From Tenacibaculum sp. (GTDB taxonomy: Bacteria > Bacteroidota > Bacteroidia > Flavobacteriales > Flavobacteriaceae), in contig JAHDHE010000011.1 in NCBI GenBank assembly GCA_020631475.1, positions 1 to 38,072 on the forward strand: a stretch of 38,072 nt of DNA, written 5' to 3'. Numbering within the stretch: position 1 is the first letter of the stretch; each line of letters begins with the position of its first letter. Positions 17,081 through 26,377 of the stretch are shown piece by piece. The notes under the pieces were generated by a model. The model did not search any database. It was not told where the DNA came from and worked only from the letters and a program-made list of their open reading frames with translations. A program made the position numbers and the translations under genes.

Positions 17081-18088
17081 TTATTGTTTTTGTTGCCATT
17101 TCCATGAAGAAAGTAAGGCTTCTTCTAATGTTTTTTCACTTTTCCATTCTAAAACTTCATTTGCAAAAGTAGTATCTGCATAAGCAGCAGTAATATCTCC
17201 TTGACGTCTTTCAACAATTTTATAATTTAATGGTTTGCCAGATACTTTTTCAAAAGCATTAATAACTTCCATTACTGAGCTACCTGTACCAGTACCTACA
17301 TTAAATGTTTCGAAATTTTTGTTATTCTTTTTCTCTAATAACCTTTTCATTGCTAAAACATGTGCTTTGGCTAAATCTACCACATGAATATAATCTCGAA
17401 TTGCAGTTCCGTCTGGAGTTGGATAATCATCTCCAAAAACAGACAATTCCTCTCTCATTCCAATAGCCGTCTGGGTTACATAAGGTATTAAGTTTTGTGG
17501 AACTCCTAGAGGTAACTCCCCTATTTTAATACTATCATGAGCTCCTATCGGATTAAAATAACGCAATGCTATAGCATTTAAGTTATATGCATTACAGCTT
17601 TCTTTTATAATTTCTTCTCCTATTTGCTTAGTATTACCATAAGGTGATTCTGCGGGCTTAATTGGAGCTTTTTCGGTAATAGGTAATTCATCTGCTTGCC
17701 CATATACTGTACATGATGAACTAAAAATAAAATTATCAATTTTTCTATCACGCATTTCTTGCAACAGGTACACTAAACTACCAATGTTATTTTCGTAATA
17801 CTCTAAAGGTTTTTCTACACTTTCTCCAACTGCTTTAAAAGCTGCAAAATGTATAATTCCGTCTATTGAGTTATTATTGAAGAAATTTTGAACATCAATT
17901 TTTACTCTTAAATCTATTTGATGAAAATCTGGTTTAATTCCTGTAATAGAAGTTATACTATCTAAAACCTCTATTCTAGAATTTGAAAGATCATCAATAA
18001 TTACAACTTGATACCCTTTATTTTGAAGCTCAACAACAGCATGAGAGCCAATAAAACCTAAACCTCCTGTTACTAATATTTTTTTCAT
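17081..18088 (-). CDS. galE: UDP-glucose 4-epimerase
   Basis: 335 residues from the ATG at 18088. The frame stays open further upstream, but that would run into rmlB, and MKKILVTGG is the classic N-terminus. The NAD motif GGLGFIG is at 8-14, the catalytic Ser in SSSCTVYG near 123-130, and the Tyr150-xxx-Lys154 pair in SPYGNTK. The ALRYFNPIGAH and DGTAIRDYIHV motifs are typical for GalE. It interconverts UDP-Glc and UDP-Gal (or the HexNAc forms) and so can supply UDP-Gal to the polysaccharide. It is the last gene of the minus-strand cluster, 7 bp after the rmlB stop. Confidence 0.95.
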   Translation of the reverse strand: MKKILVTGGLGFIGSHAVVELQNKGYQVVIIDDLSNSRIEVLDSITSITGIKPDFHQIDLRVKIDVQNFFNNNSIDGIIHFAAFKAVGESVEKPLEYYENNIGSLVYLLQEMRDRKIDNFIFSSSCTVYGQADELPITEKAPIKPAESPYGNTKQIGEEIIKESCNAYNLNAIALRYFNPIGAHDSIKIGELPLGVPQNLIPYVTQTAIGMREELSVFGDDYPTPDGTAIRDYIHVVDLAKAHVLAMKRLLEKKNNKNFETFNVGTGTGSSVMEVINAFEKVSGKPLNYKIVERRQGDITAAYADTTFANEVLEWKSEKTLEEALLSSWKWQQKQ

Positions 18089-18095
18089 ATTGATT

Positions 18096-19148
18096 TTATT
18101 CTTTCTGTAAATATTTTTTGTTGTATTTCTGATAATCTCCACTAATTACATTTTTAATCCAACTTTCGTTATTTAAATACCATTTAACAGTTTTTTCTAT
18201 TCCTTCTTCAAATTGTAAAGATGGTTCCCAACCTAATTCATTTTTTAATTTAGACGAATCTATTGCGTATCTATAATCATGACCTAATCTATCAGTCACA
18301 TAAGTTATTAAATTATCCGAAGCTCCTTCTTTTCTTTCTAAAAGTTTATCAACTGTTTTTATTAAAACTTTAATTAAATCTATATTTTTCCATTCATTAA
18401 ATCCACCAATATTATATGTGTCTCCTAATTTTCCTTTATGATAAATAAGATCTATCGCTCTTGCATGGTCGTTAACATATAACCAATCTCTAATATTTTC
18501 TCCTTTACCATAAACAGGTAAAGGTTTATTATTACATATATTATTAATAAAAAGTGGAATTAACTTTTCTGGAAATTGATAAGAACCATAATTATTTGAG
18601 CAATTAGAAATAACTGTAGGTAAATTATAAGTATCATTATATGCTCTTACAAAATGATCTGAAGATGCTTTAGATGCTGAATAAGGTGAGTGCGGATCGT
18701 AAGATGTTTCTTCTGTAAAAAAACCTTTCTCAGTTAAACTACCATATACCTCATCTGTTGAAATATGGTAAAACAACTTATTTTCATAATCATTATCCCA
18801 ATATTTTTTTGCTGCTTGCAACAAATTTAAAGTACCCATTACGTTAGTCCTTGCAAATGAAAGCGGATCAATAATTGAGCGGTCTACATGAGATTCTGCG
18901 GCTAAATGTATTACCGCATCAATATTATGTTTAGAAAATACATTTTCTATTTTATTAGCATCGCAAATATCAGCCTTAACAAAAGTATAGTTCGGTTTAT
19001 CTTCTATATCTTTTAAATTTTCTAAATTTCCTGCATAGGTTAAAACATCTAGATTTATAATGTTATAGTTTGGATATTTATTTACAAATAACCGAACTAC
19101 GTGCGAACCTATAAAGCCAGCTCCACCAGTAATTAAAATGTTTTTCAT
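18096..19148 (-). CDS. rmlB: dTDP-glucose 4,6-dehydratase
   Basis: 350 residues, standard length. The NAD motif GGAGFIGS is at 8-15. The catalytic Thr131-Asp132-Glu133 (STDEVYG) and Tyr156-xxx-Lys160 (YSASK) are intact, with HLAAESHVDRS, NYGSYQFPEKLIP and the DRLGHDYRYAID segment typical of RmlB. It makes dTDP-4-keto-6-deoxyglucose from dTDP-glucose. It sits 25 bp downstream of rmlC in the rmlA-rmlC-rmlB-galE run. Confidence 0.96.
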   Translation of the reverse strand: MKNILITGGAGFIGSHVVRLFVNKYPNYNIINLDVLTYAGNLENLKDIEDKPNYTFVKADICDANKIENVFSKHNIDAVIHLAAESHVDRSIIDPLSFARTNVMGTLNLLQAAKKYWDNDYENKLFYHISTDEVYGSLTEKGFFTEETSYDPHSPYSASKASSDHFVRAYNDTYNLPTVISNCSNNYGSYQFPEKLIPLFINNICNNKPLPVYGKGENIRDWLYVNDHARAIDLIYHKGKLGDTYNIGGFNEWKNIDLIKVLIKTVDKLLERKEGASDNLITYVTDRLGHDYRYAIDSSKLKNELGWEPSLQFEEGIEKTVKWYLNNESWIKNVISGDYQKYNKKYLQKE

Positions 19149-19173
19149 TAAAATTAATTTACAGTCAAAGTTA

Positions 19174-19728
19174 CTAATAAATAAACGGAGTCTCTAGTTC
19201 TTTTAAACTTTGTAATTCTTTATCTTTAGGTGAAAGTATTAGTTTATTCTCGTTAAATACCCAATCAATATTTAATGTTTTATCGTTAAATTTAATTCCC
19301 GAATCACATTGAGGTGCATAAATATTATCTACTTTATAAGAAAAAATAGCTTTTTTAGAAAGCACCACAAATCCATGAGCAAATCCTCTTGGAATAAATA
19401 ATTGTTTTTTATTTTCTTCGGATAATTCTACAGAAACATACTTGCCATAAGTTGGAGAATTCTTTCTTACATCAACAACAATATCTAAAACTTTACCTTG
19501 AATACAACGTACTAATTTAGCTTGAGCATATGGTGGCGTTTGAAAATGCAAACCTCTTAAGACTCCTTTTGTTGACTTAGATTCATTGTCTTGTATAAAA
19601 TTTACTTTACCAATATTCTCTTCAAACTCTTTTCGATTAAATGATTCAAAGAAATAACCTCTCTGATCTTTAAATACTTTTGGTTCGATAATTATTACGT
19701 CAGGAATTTTAGTTTTTGTAAAAATCAT
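19174..19728 (-). CDS. rmlC: dTDP-4-dehydrorhamnose 3,5-epimerase
   Basis: 184 residues, standard length for the cupin-fold epimerase. Conserved residues visible are Arg and catalytic His61 in LRGLHFQ, the substrate-binding VRCIQGKVLDIVVD stretch, FIPRGFAHGF (114-120), and a Tyr at 131. It converts dTDP-4-keto-6-deoxyglucose to dTDP-4-keto-L-rhamnose. Two bases separate it from rmlA, so translation is probably coupled. The reductase RmlD that would finish dTDP-L-rhamnose is not encoded in the window. Confidence 0.95.
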   Translation of the reverse strand: MIFTKTKIPDVIIIEPKVFKDQRGYFFESFNRKEFEENIGKVNFIQDNESKSTKGVLRGLHFQTPPYAQAKLVRCIQGKVLDIVVDVRKNSPTYGKYVSVELSEENKKQLFIPRGFAHGFVVLSKKAIFSYKVDNIYAPQCDSGIKFNDKTLNIDWVFNENKLILSPKDKELQSLKELETPFIY

Positions 19729-19730
19729 AT

Positions 19731-20606
19731 TTATTCTTTTATCAAACTTAATAAATATTGACCGTAATTATTTTTTTTAAGAGATTCTGCTAATTTTTTT
19801 ACTTGCTCTTTATTTATGTAGCCCATGTATAAGGCTATTTCTTCCAAACAAGCTACTTTTAAACCTTGGCGTTTTTCTATGGTTTCAATAAATTGACTTG
19901 CTTCTAATAAAGAATCGTGAGTTCCAGTATCTAACCATGCAAAACCACGTCCCATTAATTCAACTTTTAATTTGTTTTCTTTTAAATAATGTTGATTAAC
20001 TGTTGTTATTTCTAACTCACCTCTGTCTGAAGGCTTAACATCTTTCGCTATATTAATTACATCGTTAGGATAAAAATACAATCCTACTACAGCGTAATTC
20101 GATTTTGGTTTTTCTGGCTTTTCGAAAATTGATTTAGCATTTCCTTCTTTATCAAAGTCAACCACCCCATATCTTTCAGGATCTTTTACATAATAACCGA
20201 AAACTGTTGCTTTTTTTTCTTCATTTACATTATTTATTGCCGATTTTAGCATTTCTGGTAAGCCATGACCATAAAAAATGTTATCTCCAAGAATCAAACA
20301 CACATCTTCATTACCTATAAAGTCTTCACCTATAATAAAAGCTTGTGCTAAACCGTCTGGTGAGGGTTGTTCTGCATAACTTAATTTGATACCTAAATCA
20401 GAACCATTTCCTATTAACTTTTTAAAATTAGGTAAATCTTCTGGAGTCGAAATAATTAATATTTCTTTAATCCCAGCAAGCATTAACACCGATAACGGAT
20501 AATAAATCATTGGCTTATCATAAACAGGTAACAATTGTTTTGATACTGCTTTTGTTATAGGGTACAGCCTTGTTCCTGACCCACCTGCTAATATTATTCC
20601 TTTCAT
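19731..20606 (-). CDS. rmlA: Glucose-1-phosphate thymidylyltransferase
   Basis: 291 residues. The nucleotidyltransferase signature [11 protein letters not shown] is at 8-18, followed by [18 protein letters not shown]. The [15 protein letters not shown] and [19 protein letters not shown] segments are RmlA-typical, and the length fits the long, allosterically regulated form. It makes dTDP-glucose, the entry compound for the dTDP-sugar branch. It is the first of four tightly spaced genes, and a hairpin lies just upstream. Confidence 0.96.
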   Translation of the reverse strand: MKGIILAGGSGTRLYPITKAVSKQLLPVYDKPMIYYPLSVLMLAGIKEILIISTPEDLPNFKKLIGNGSDLGIKLSYAEQPSPDGLAQAFIIGEDFIGNEDVCLILGDNIFYGHGLPEMLKSAINNVNEEKKATVFGYYVKDPERYGVVDFDKEGNAKSIFEKPEKPKSNYAVVGLYFYPNDVINIAKDVKPSDRGELEITTVNQHYLKENKLKVELMGRGFAWLDTGTHDSLLEASQFIETIEKRQGLKVACLEEIALYMGYINKEQVKKLAESLKKNNYGQYLLSLIKE

Positions 20607-20637
20607 AGGTTAAAGATATAAATATTATACTATAAAA

Positions 20638-20666
20638 GATAAACCTCAGAAAATTCTGAGTTTTAT
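20638..20666 (-). terminator. Hairpin between the sugar transferase gene and rmlA, possible partial terminator
   Basis: CTCAGA/TCTGAG (20645-20650 against 20655-20660) with a 4-nt AAAT loop is flanked by an A-rich left arm and a T-rich right arm. On the minus strand it follows the stop at 20668 and ends with TTTATCTTTT, a modest T tract. It could reduce transcription into rmlA. Confidence 0.5.
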
Positions 20667-20667
20667 C

Positions 20668-21255
20668 TTATTTTAAAATAATCATAAATGTTTTAAAAAT
20701 TACTCCAATATCATTTAGGATACTTCTTTTCTTTATATACTTTAAATTAATCTCTAATTTCTTTGGCATAATTACATCTATATAATATTGATTAGGATCT
20801 TTTTGTTCTGATAAAATATCATTTTCATTTCTAAATTCTATTGATGCTAAATCTGTTATTCCAGGTTTTACAAGCAATACTTTTTTTTGTTCATCAGAAT
20901 ATAAATCAACATATTTTCGAACTTCAGGTCTTGGACCAACAAAACTCATATCTCCAATAAATACATTAATCAATTGAGGCAACTCATCTAATTTATATTT
21001 TCTTAAATAATAACCTACAGAAGTAATTCTAGGGTCTCTACCTCCAACAGTTAGAAGACCTAATTTATCTGCATTTACATGCATCGTTCTAAACTTATAA
21101 ATTTCAAAATCTCTATTCTTTTTTCCTACTCTTACTTGTCTGTAAAACACAGATCCTTTTGAATCTATTTTAATTAGAATTACTGTTACAATTAATATTG
21201 GCAAAAAAAATAGCAACCCAAAAAATGATGATATTATATCAAATATTCTTTTCAT
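20668..21255 (-). CDS. Short polyprenyl-phosphate phosphoglycosyl transferase (PglC/WcaJ-catalytic type)
   Basis: 195 residues: only the catalytic domain of the bacterial sugar transferase family, without the extra membrane helices of full-length WcaJ. It has one re-entrant or monotopic hydrophobic segment at about 3-29, KFRTM at 54-58, the catalytic Asp90-Glu91 (KLDELPQL) and GPRPE at 107-111. It would transfer a sugar phosphate to undecaprenyl phosphate at the inner face of the inner membrane and so begin each repeat unit. The PglC-like size and the adjacent aminotransferase and acetyltransferase point to a diacetamido-trideoxy or similar amino sugar as substrate; this is inference. Confidence 0.9.
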   Translation of the reverse strand: MKRIFDIISSFFGLLFFLPILIVTVILIKIDSKGSVFYRQVRVGKKNRDFEIYKFRTMHVNADKLGLLTVGGRDPRITSVGYYLRKYKLDELPQLINVFIGDMSFVGPRPEVRKYVDLYSDEQKKVLLVKPGITDLASIEFRNENDILSEQKDPNQYYIDVIMPKKLEINLKYIKKRSILNDIGVIFKTFMIILK

Positions 21256-21259
21256 TAGT

Positions 21260-22468
21260 CTATTTATTTAATACTCTGGTTACTTCTTCAATGGTTACAT
21301 CAACTATATATTCAACATTTTTATCTGTTAATTGTGGATATATTGGTAATGAAATTTCTGACTTATAATTTTCATATGCTTGTGGGTAATCTTCTATTTT
21401 ATAACCTAAACCTTTAAATAAAGTTAATAAAGGCATTGGTTGAAAATGTACATTTACAGCAACACCTCTATCAGAAATCCCTTGAATAATTTTGTCTCTC
21501 TGCTCCTCTGAACAATTGTTTATTCTTAAAGCATATAAATGGTAAGAACTTTTTCCTATTTCATTTTTAGAAGGTGGAACAATAGCCCAGTTAGTTTTTG
21601 AAAAGGCTTTGTTGTATAGTTCAAAAATACGTTCTCTATCTTTTAACAACTCATTATTATACATCCTAATTTGAACTAAACCAATGGCTGCCAATACGTC
21701 TGGCATATTAATTTTCATTCCTTGGTAAATAATATCATATTTCCAACCTCCAGCTTTTGACTTAGTATACGCATCTTTAGTTTGACCATTTAAAGAAAAA
21801 CACCTTAAAAAAGCATATTCATTTGCATTGCTGAAAGTTTCAGGTAAATTTAAACAAACTACTCCACCTTCAGCTGTAGTAATATTTTTAACTGCATGAA
21901 AAGAAAATACTGAAATATCACATAATGCTCCTGTTTTTTTATCATTATAAGATGCCCCTATAGAATGTGCGGCATCTGACAACACTAAAATTCTACCTAA
22001 TTTTTTTTGATTTTTACCTTTAGCTCTAAATAATTCTCGTTTAGATTCTGCTAATCTATTTATAGCATTATAATCACAAGGCCAACCAGCAATATCTACA
22101 GGTATTATTACTTTTGTTTTTGATGTAATAACCTTTTCAATAGCTTCAACTGATATGTTAAAGTCTTCTGATGAATCAACCATAACTGGTTTTCCTCCTA
22201 TATTTAAGACTGCCAGAGCTGTTGCCGAGTATGTATATGCAGGAATAATTACTTCATCTCCTTCTTCTATACCAAACCATTTTAACATAAGCATTAAACC
22301 AGATGTTGCTGAATTAACACATAAGGTATGAGAAACCCCAACCATATTTGCTACTTCCTCTTCTAATGCATTTACTTTTGGCCCTGTTGTTATCCATCCT
22401 GATTTTAAAGAATCCGTAACTTCATTAATAACTTCTTCATTTATATATGGTGGTGAAAATGGAATCAT
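21260..22468 (-). CDS. DegT/DnrJ/EryC1/StrS-family PLP-dependent sugar aminotransferase (PglE-like)
   Basis: 402 residues. The N-terminus MIPFSPPYI and SGWITTGP are typical of UDP-4-keto-6-deoxy sugar aminotransferases. The PLP site has Asp165 (SDAAHSIGA) and Lys194 (FHAVKNITTAEGG). An insert rich in basic residues (about 142-158) precedes the Asp motif and is unusual in length compared with short PglE forms. It would aminate the 4-keto sugar made by the dehydratase at 362. The stop lies 4 bp before the sugar transferase start, and the gene begins 3 bp after the acetyltransferase stop, so the three form a tight unit. Confidence 0.9.
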   Translation of the reverse strand: MIPFSPPYINEEVINEVTDSLKSGWITTGPKVNALEEEVANMVGVSHTLCVNSATSGLMLMLKWFGIEEGDEVIIPAYTYSATALAVLNIGGKPVMVDSSEDFNISVEAIEKVITSKTKVIIPVDIAGWPCDYNAINRLAESKRELFRAKGKNQKKLGRILVLSDAAHSIGASYNDKKTGALCDISVFSFHAVKNITTAEGGVVCLNLPETFSNANEYAFLRCFSLNGQTKDAYTKSKAGGWKYDIIYQGMKINMPDVLAAIGLVQIRMYNNELLKDRERIFELYNKAFSKTNWAIVPPSKNEIGKSSYHLYALRINNCSEEQRDKIIQGISDRGVAVNVHFQPMPLLTLFKGLGYKIEDYPQAYENYKSEISLPIYPQLTDKNVEYIVDVTIEEVTRVLNK

Positions 22469-22471
22469 ACT

Positions 22472-23074
22472 TTATAATTTCTTTATTAATTTATACATTT
22501 TTCTATTTGGATATGCTATAAAATCATATAGTTCTCGGTATCCATTCTTTTTATAAAAACTTACTGCGTAGTCATTATTGTAGTAATCAGTCGTTAATGA
22601 TATAGTATTACATTTTCTTTTTTTTAAGTTTTTTTCAAACTCTTCAACCAATTCTTTTCCAACTCCCATCCCTTTAAATTCAGGAGAAACCCCTATAGAC
22701 AGTAATTCTCCATAATTTTTATCATCTTGTTCTAGATTTGATTGATTTTTATTTAAATTGTTAAATAATCTTATAATGTGATGTGGTTTATTTAATAAGA
22801 TTATCAAGCCTTGATAAACAAATTTTAAAAAATTTTCTTTAATCAATTCTTTATGAAATCCTTTTGATAGAATAGTTCCCATAGCAAAACCTAGAATATT
22901 ATTCTTTTTATCAACACTTATTAAAAGAATTGTTTTCTTGTTTTGTAAACTACTAGAATAATATAATCTTAAAAAGTTAGTGCCTAGGCTAGTCAAAAAG
23001 AATTTTTCAAATGCTTTCTCATGTACTCTAACTATATCTAAAACATGTGAACCTTCGGCTTTAATTATTCTCAT
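22472..23074 (-). CDS. GNAT-family N-acetyltransferase
   Basis: 200 residues from the ATG at 23074; the frame also permits a TTG two codons upstream (23080). GNAT core: MRIIKAEGSHVLDIVRVH at the start, and acetyl-CoA loop VSPEFKGMGVGKEL (motif A) in the middle of the C-terminal half. It ends with SLTTDYYNNDYAVSFYKKNGY, a normal GNAT tail. Placed between a glycosyltransferase and the aminotransferase, it most likely acetylates the 4-amino group of the UDP-amino sugar. This role is often filled by the unrelated left-handed-helix PglD, so a GNAT here is a variation. Its start overlaps the end of the upstream glycosyltransferase by 14 bp. Confidence 0.85.
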   Translation of the reverse strand: MRIIKAEGSHVLDIVRVHEKAFEKFFLTSLGTNFLRLYYSSSLQNKKTILLISVDKKNNILGFAMGTILSKGFHKELIKENFLKFVYQGLIILLNKPHHIIRLFNNLNKNQSNLEQDDKNYGELLSIGVSPEFKGMGVGKELVEEFEKNLKKRKCNTISLTTDYYNNDYAVSFYKKNGYRELYDFIAYPNRKMYKLIKKL

Positions 23075-24260
23075 TTCCAATTATTATCGTTGATAATTTT
23101 TTTAAGTTTTCTTGACGAGATAAGTGTTTCATAGCATATTTAAATCCATTAACTCCAAGTATCTCTAGCTCTTTTTTATCTAATTTACTCAATTCCATCA
23201 TTTTCCTACTTAATAAGTCTATCCTTTCTGGCTCTAAACACCACCCACAATTCCCATCTTTTATTACTCTATATGTTTCACTTTCTTTATCTAAAGTAGC
23301 TAATACAGGTTTTCTAGAAAACATATATGCTGGTAATTTTGATGGTATAGAACTTGAAGCTGCTCCTTTTTTAATTGGTAACATCATAATAGTCGCTTTA
23401 CTCTGTACTTCTGGAACTTTTCCATTAGGCACTGATTCAAAATAAATATTTTCTATGTTTCTATCATTTACCATTCTTTGTAATGTACTCTTCATTGATC
23501 CATCTCCTGCTATAATCAATTTAGCTTTTTGTAATTTACTTATAGAAAATGCTTCAATTAGAAGATCAATTCCTGCTACAGGGCCAATATTACCCATGTA
23601 CATAAAAACCAACTCTTCATTAACTTCTATGGTATTATTATTATAAAATTCTACAAACTCTCTCTCATCTTGCCAATTCTTCACAACATCTATTTTCCCT
23701 TTTGATATACTTCTAGAATTGGATAAATATTCTTTCATGCTCTCAGAAATAGCTATAACTCTATTTGAATTCAATAATGTAAATTTATCTATAGGCAATA
23801 AAAAACTGTTAATCAATAATTTAAATTTAGATAATTTATTACTTAAAGATTCGGGATATATATCTTGAACATGTGTAATTAGTTTTACATTATTATTCTT
23901 AGCTTCTTTTGCTACCATACTTTGAGCAAATAATGGCCAAGAATTCATATAAATTACATCTAATTTTCTATGATTCTCTTTTATATATTTTTTACAGTAT
24001 TTTCCAAAGCTAAAACTTTCTTTAAACCTTCCTAAAAGATTAGATTTAGGAGAGGTAAAAGAAGAAGCATAATGAATTTTATAAGCTTCTTTTTTTCTTT
24101 CTTTATTATGTATAAAACCATATGGTCTAGTTGGTTCTGGAGCCAATACAGTTACTTTATTTTCTGCTGATAAAAATAAAGCTAAATCTTTTGATAATTT
24201 TGCGGACACCACTGGTTCTGGTGGAAAAACTGCTGTTATAATAAGAATATTTTTACTCAT
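23061..24260 (-). CDS. Glycosyltransferase, GT4-like (WbuB type)
   Basis: 399 residues of GT-B fold. The N-terminal domain starts KNILIITAVFPPEPVVSAK, resembling WbuB-type enzymes. The C-terminal half has the phosphate-binding segments YMGNIGPVAGIDLLIEAFS and IAGDGSMKSTLQ, and a terminal donor site around SSIPSKLPAYMFSRKPVLA. WbuB-type enzymes often add an N-acetyl-6-deoxyhexosamine (for example FucNAc), but donor specificity cannot be read reliably. It starts 2 bp after the preceding gene ends and its 3' end overlaps the acetyltransferase gene. It would act on the lipid-linked unit in the cytoplasm. Confidence 0.85.
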   Translation of the reverse strand: MSKNILIITAVFPPEPVVSAKLSKDLALFLSAENKVTVLAPEPTRPYGFIHNKERKKEAYKIHYASSFTSPKSNLLGRFKESFSFGKYCKKYIKENHRKLDVIYMNSWPLFAQSMVAKEAKNNNVKLITHVQDIYPESLSNKLSKFKLLINSFLLPIDKFTLLNSNRVIAISESMKEYLSNSRSISKGKIDVVKNWQDEREFVEFYNNNTIEVNEELVFMYMGNIGPVAGIDLLIEAFSISKLQKAKLIIAGDGSMKSTLQRMVNDRNIENIYFESVPNGKVPEVQSKATIMMLPIKKGAASSSIPSKLPAYMFSRKPVLATLDKESETYRVIKDGNCGWCLEPERIDLLSRKMMELSKLDKKELEILGVNGFKYAMKHLSRQENLKKLSTIIIGNENN

Positions 24261-24262
24261 TA

Positions 24263-25363
24263 TTATTTAAAAAACTCTAAAATTTTATTTTGAAACTCTT
24301 TTCTCTCTTCAATAGACTTATCTACATACCTATCACTATCTCTTATAAATTTATCTCTATCCAATTCTATAAACCATTTATACAACTTATTTCCCATTTC
24401 AAAATCTTCTAAATTAAAAGTAAATCCAAATCCATTATTAATAGATTCTTTTTCCATTTCAGTAGATGGGGATACCAATATTGGTTTATAGTATATCGCT
24501 GAATCATATAATTTATTTGAAATTGCATATAATGTCAATAAAGAATCATTTCCATATAAATTAAAAATAATATCATTTTGTTTATAAAATTTTACTTTTT
24601 CTACTGGATTATATCTTCCTTTAAAAGACACATTGGTTATATTGTTTTTTTTACAATACTCTTCTATCAACTTTGATGCAGGTCCATGCCCGACATAATT
24701 AATAAAAAACCTTTTATCATTGCCCATAACATTTAAAAATCTTTTATTCTCATTGAAATATGATATCGCACCAATATAAACTATATTAATTCTTTCACTA
24801 TCTTTATTCTTATTATAAAAATCATTTTTAAATATTTCTCTAACTTCTTCTTTCTCATTTTTAAAATTATTAGAAAATACATAATTATCTATTTTCGGAA
24901 GAAAATTTTTAAACCCTTTCGACGAAATAGCTACCCATTTTGCTTTTTTAAAAATTTTTTCTTCAATGTTTTTAAAAATACTAAAACGTTCATAAGAATA
25001 ATCTCTAATATCAACTATATAATTTATTTTAGGGTGATTCTCTAAAAAACTTTTTATCAACAGACTAGGTAGTGTTGTTAAAACTACAATTTTCTTATAT
25101 TCATTCTTTCTTAAAACACTCAATATAAACGACCTATACTTATAAAAACCTATTATTTTCTTAAATAATGAATCTCCATCTTCCATACTTCTATTAAAAA
25201 CATGGTTCTCTATAGCTTTATTATCTACTTCATCTAGGCCAAACCTATTCCAAAATATTAAATCATACCTTATTTTATGATTATTAAGAACTTCAGTATA
25301 ATAGTTTAGATAAGGCATTTGATATATGTTAGTAAAACCTATTATCACTATATCTTTACTCAT
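24263..25363 (-). CDS. Glycosyltransferase, GT-B fold, capsule type
   Basis: 366 residues. There is an N-terminal Rossmann-like region (IVIIGFTNIYQMPYLNYY) and a mid segment YIVDIRDYSYERF similar to the acceptor-domain helix of capsular GT4-like enzymes. The C-terminal domain has IVYIGAISYFNENKRFL, YVGHGPASKLIEEY and the donor-side YAISNKLYDSAIYYKPILVS. It is very Lys/Asn/Ile-rich, as are its neighbours. Donor and linkage cannot be assigned. It overlaps the preceding glycosyltransferase gene by 8 bp, which suggests translational coupling. Confidence 0.75.
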   Translation of the reverse strand: MSKDIVIIGFTNIYQMPYLNYYTEVLNNHKIRYDLIFWNRFGLDEVDNKAIENHVFNRSMEDGDSLFKKIIGFYKYRSFILSVLRKNEYKKIVVLTTLPSLLIKSFLENHPKINYIVDIRDYSYERFSIFKNIEEKIFKKAKWVAISSKGFKNFLPKIDNYVFSNNFKNEKEEVREIFKNDFYNKNKDSERINIVYIGAISYFNENKRFLNVMGNDKRFFINYVGHGPASKLIEEYCKKNNITNVSFKGRYNPVEKVKFYKQNDIIFNLYGNDSLLTLYAISNKLYDSAIYYKPILVSPSTEMEKESINNGFGFTFNLEDFEMGNKLYKWFIELDRDKFIRDSDRYVDKSIEERKEFQNKILEFFK

Positions 25364-26372
25364 AAAATAAATTAATTAGTTTTTTTACATTTGTTTCCTT
25401 CAAAAATCTATTTGTTATTTCAATTCTTTTATTCTCCAACTTAGGTAATATATTATTCAAATCTTCATATTTATCATATAAAATTCCTAATCCGAATTCT
25501 TTATAAATATCTTTGAAATGCCCTACATTAGGTCCGATAAAGTTTACTCCAACGGTTAAAGCATCCATTAAAACTCCACTAGCTCTATAATTAGCTTCTT
25601 TTGATAATGGAAAAAATATATAATCTGCAGCTTTTATAAATGAATAATATTTTTCTGAATTTTCTGGTCTTTTACTATATTCTATGTAATTATTAAATAA
25701 TCTATTGTTTTCATTTTGTTTTACAAATCGAAATTTTATTCTTGATTCTTTAACTATGTTGAAATCTATATGGTTTAAAAATGTACTTTGAAATATAATC
25801 TTAGAATGTGATGATGGTGATGATATGATTATGTTTTTATTTTTAGAGAATGTAGGTTCTAAAAAATTTGAATAGTTCTGATGAAATACACTCTTGATAC
25901 TTAAATTACAGAATACTTCTTTCTCATACTCTTCTTTTAAAAAAGGAGACAAAACAATTAGTTTCGGCTTATATAAAAAAACGAAAAACTTAAATAAAAC
26001 TCTTTTTAAACTATTATTTTTTAGAGTCAAATAATTATTATGTAAAATGATTGAATACTTTTTTTTTTTCATAAATGGAAAAAAAACAACAAATAATAAA
26101 GGCATTATCAAGTTATCTATTGCTAATATTACAATGTTTTTACTAGGATTATTTAATACAACTTTTAAAAAAGCTGTTACTGTTGTTAGAGTGTAATAAG
26201 CACTTACTTTCACTTGTTTTATTTCAATATTTTCTTTCTTACATTTATCAATTATATCTTCATTATTTTCTAAACAACAATAATTTACTTTTTTTTTAAT
26301 TTCATTCAAGATTGAATAATTAAAAAAAAAGTGACTATTATTCCTTGATAAAATATCTATTAAACTTATCAT
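25356..26372 (-). CDS. Probable glycosyltransferase, poorly conserved
   Basis: 338 residues. Not clearly recognised, but the layout suggests GT-B: an N-terminal half with IVILAIDNLIMPLLFVVFFP (hydrophobic, perhaps membrane-associated), IILHNNYLTLKN and LIVLSPFLKEEYEKE. The C-terminal half has FIKAADYIFFPLSKEANYRASGVLMDALTVGVNFIGPN, like a donor-binding helix with the usual small-residue pattern, and GLGILYDKYEDL. Position in the middle of the glycosyltransferase block supports the call. No signature for a specific sugar was seen. It could in principle be a non-enzymatic paralogue. Confidence 0.6.
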   Translation of the reverse strand: MISLIDILSRNNSHFFFNYSILNEIKKKVNYCCLENNEDIIDKCKKENIEIKQVKVSAYYTLTTVTAFLKVVLNNPSKNIVILAIDNLIMPLLFVVFFPFMKKKKYSIILHNNYLTLKNNSLKRVLFKFFVFLYKPKLIVLSPFLKEEYEKEVFCNLSIKSVFHQNYSNFLEPTFSKNKNIIISSPSSHSKIIFQSTFLNHIDFNIVKESRIKFRFVKQNENNRLFNNYIEYSKRPENSEKYYSFIKAADYIFFPLSKEANYRASGVLMDALTVGVNFIGPNVGHFKDIYKEFGLGILYDKYEDLNNILPKLENKRIEITNRFLKETNVKKLINLFYE

Positions 26373-26377
26373 AACTT

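Noticed and set aside
18089-18142. N-terminal extension of GalE
   Set aside because: It would overlap the end of rmlB, and the conserved start is the MKKILVTGG at 18088.
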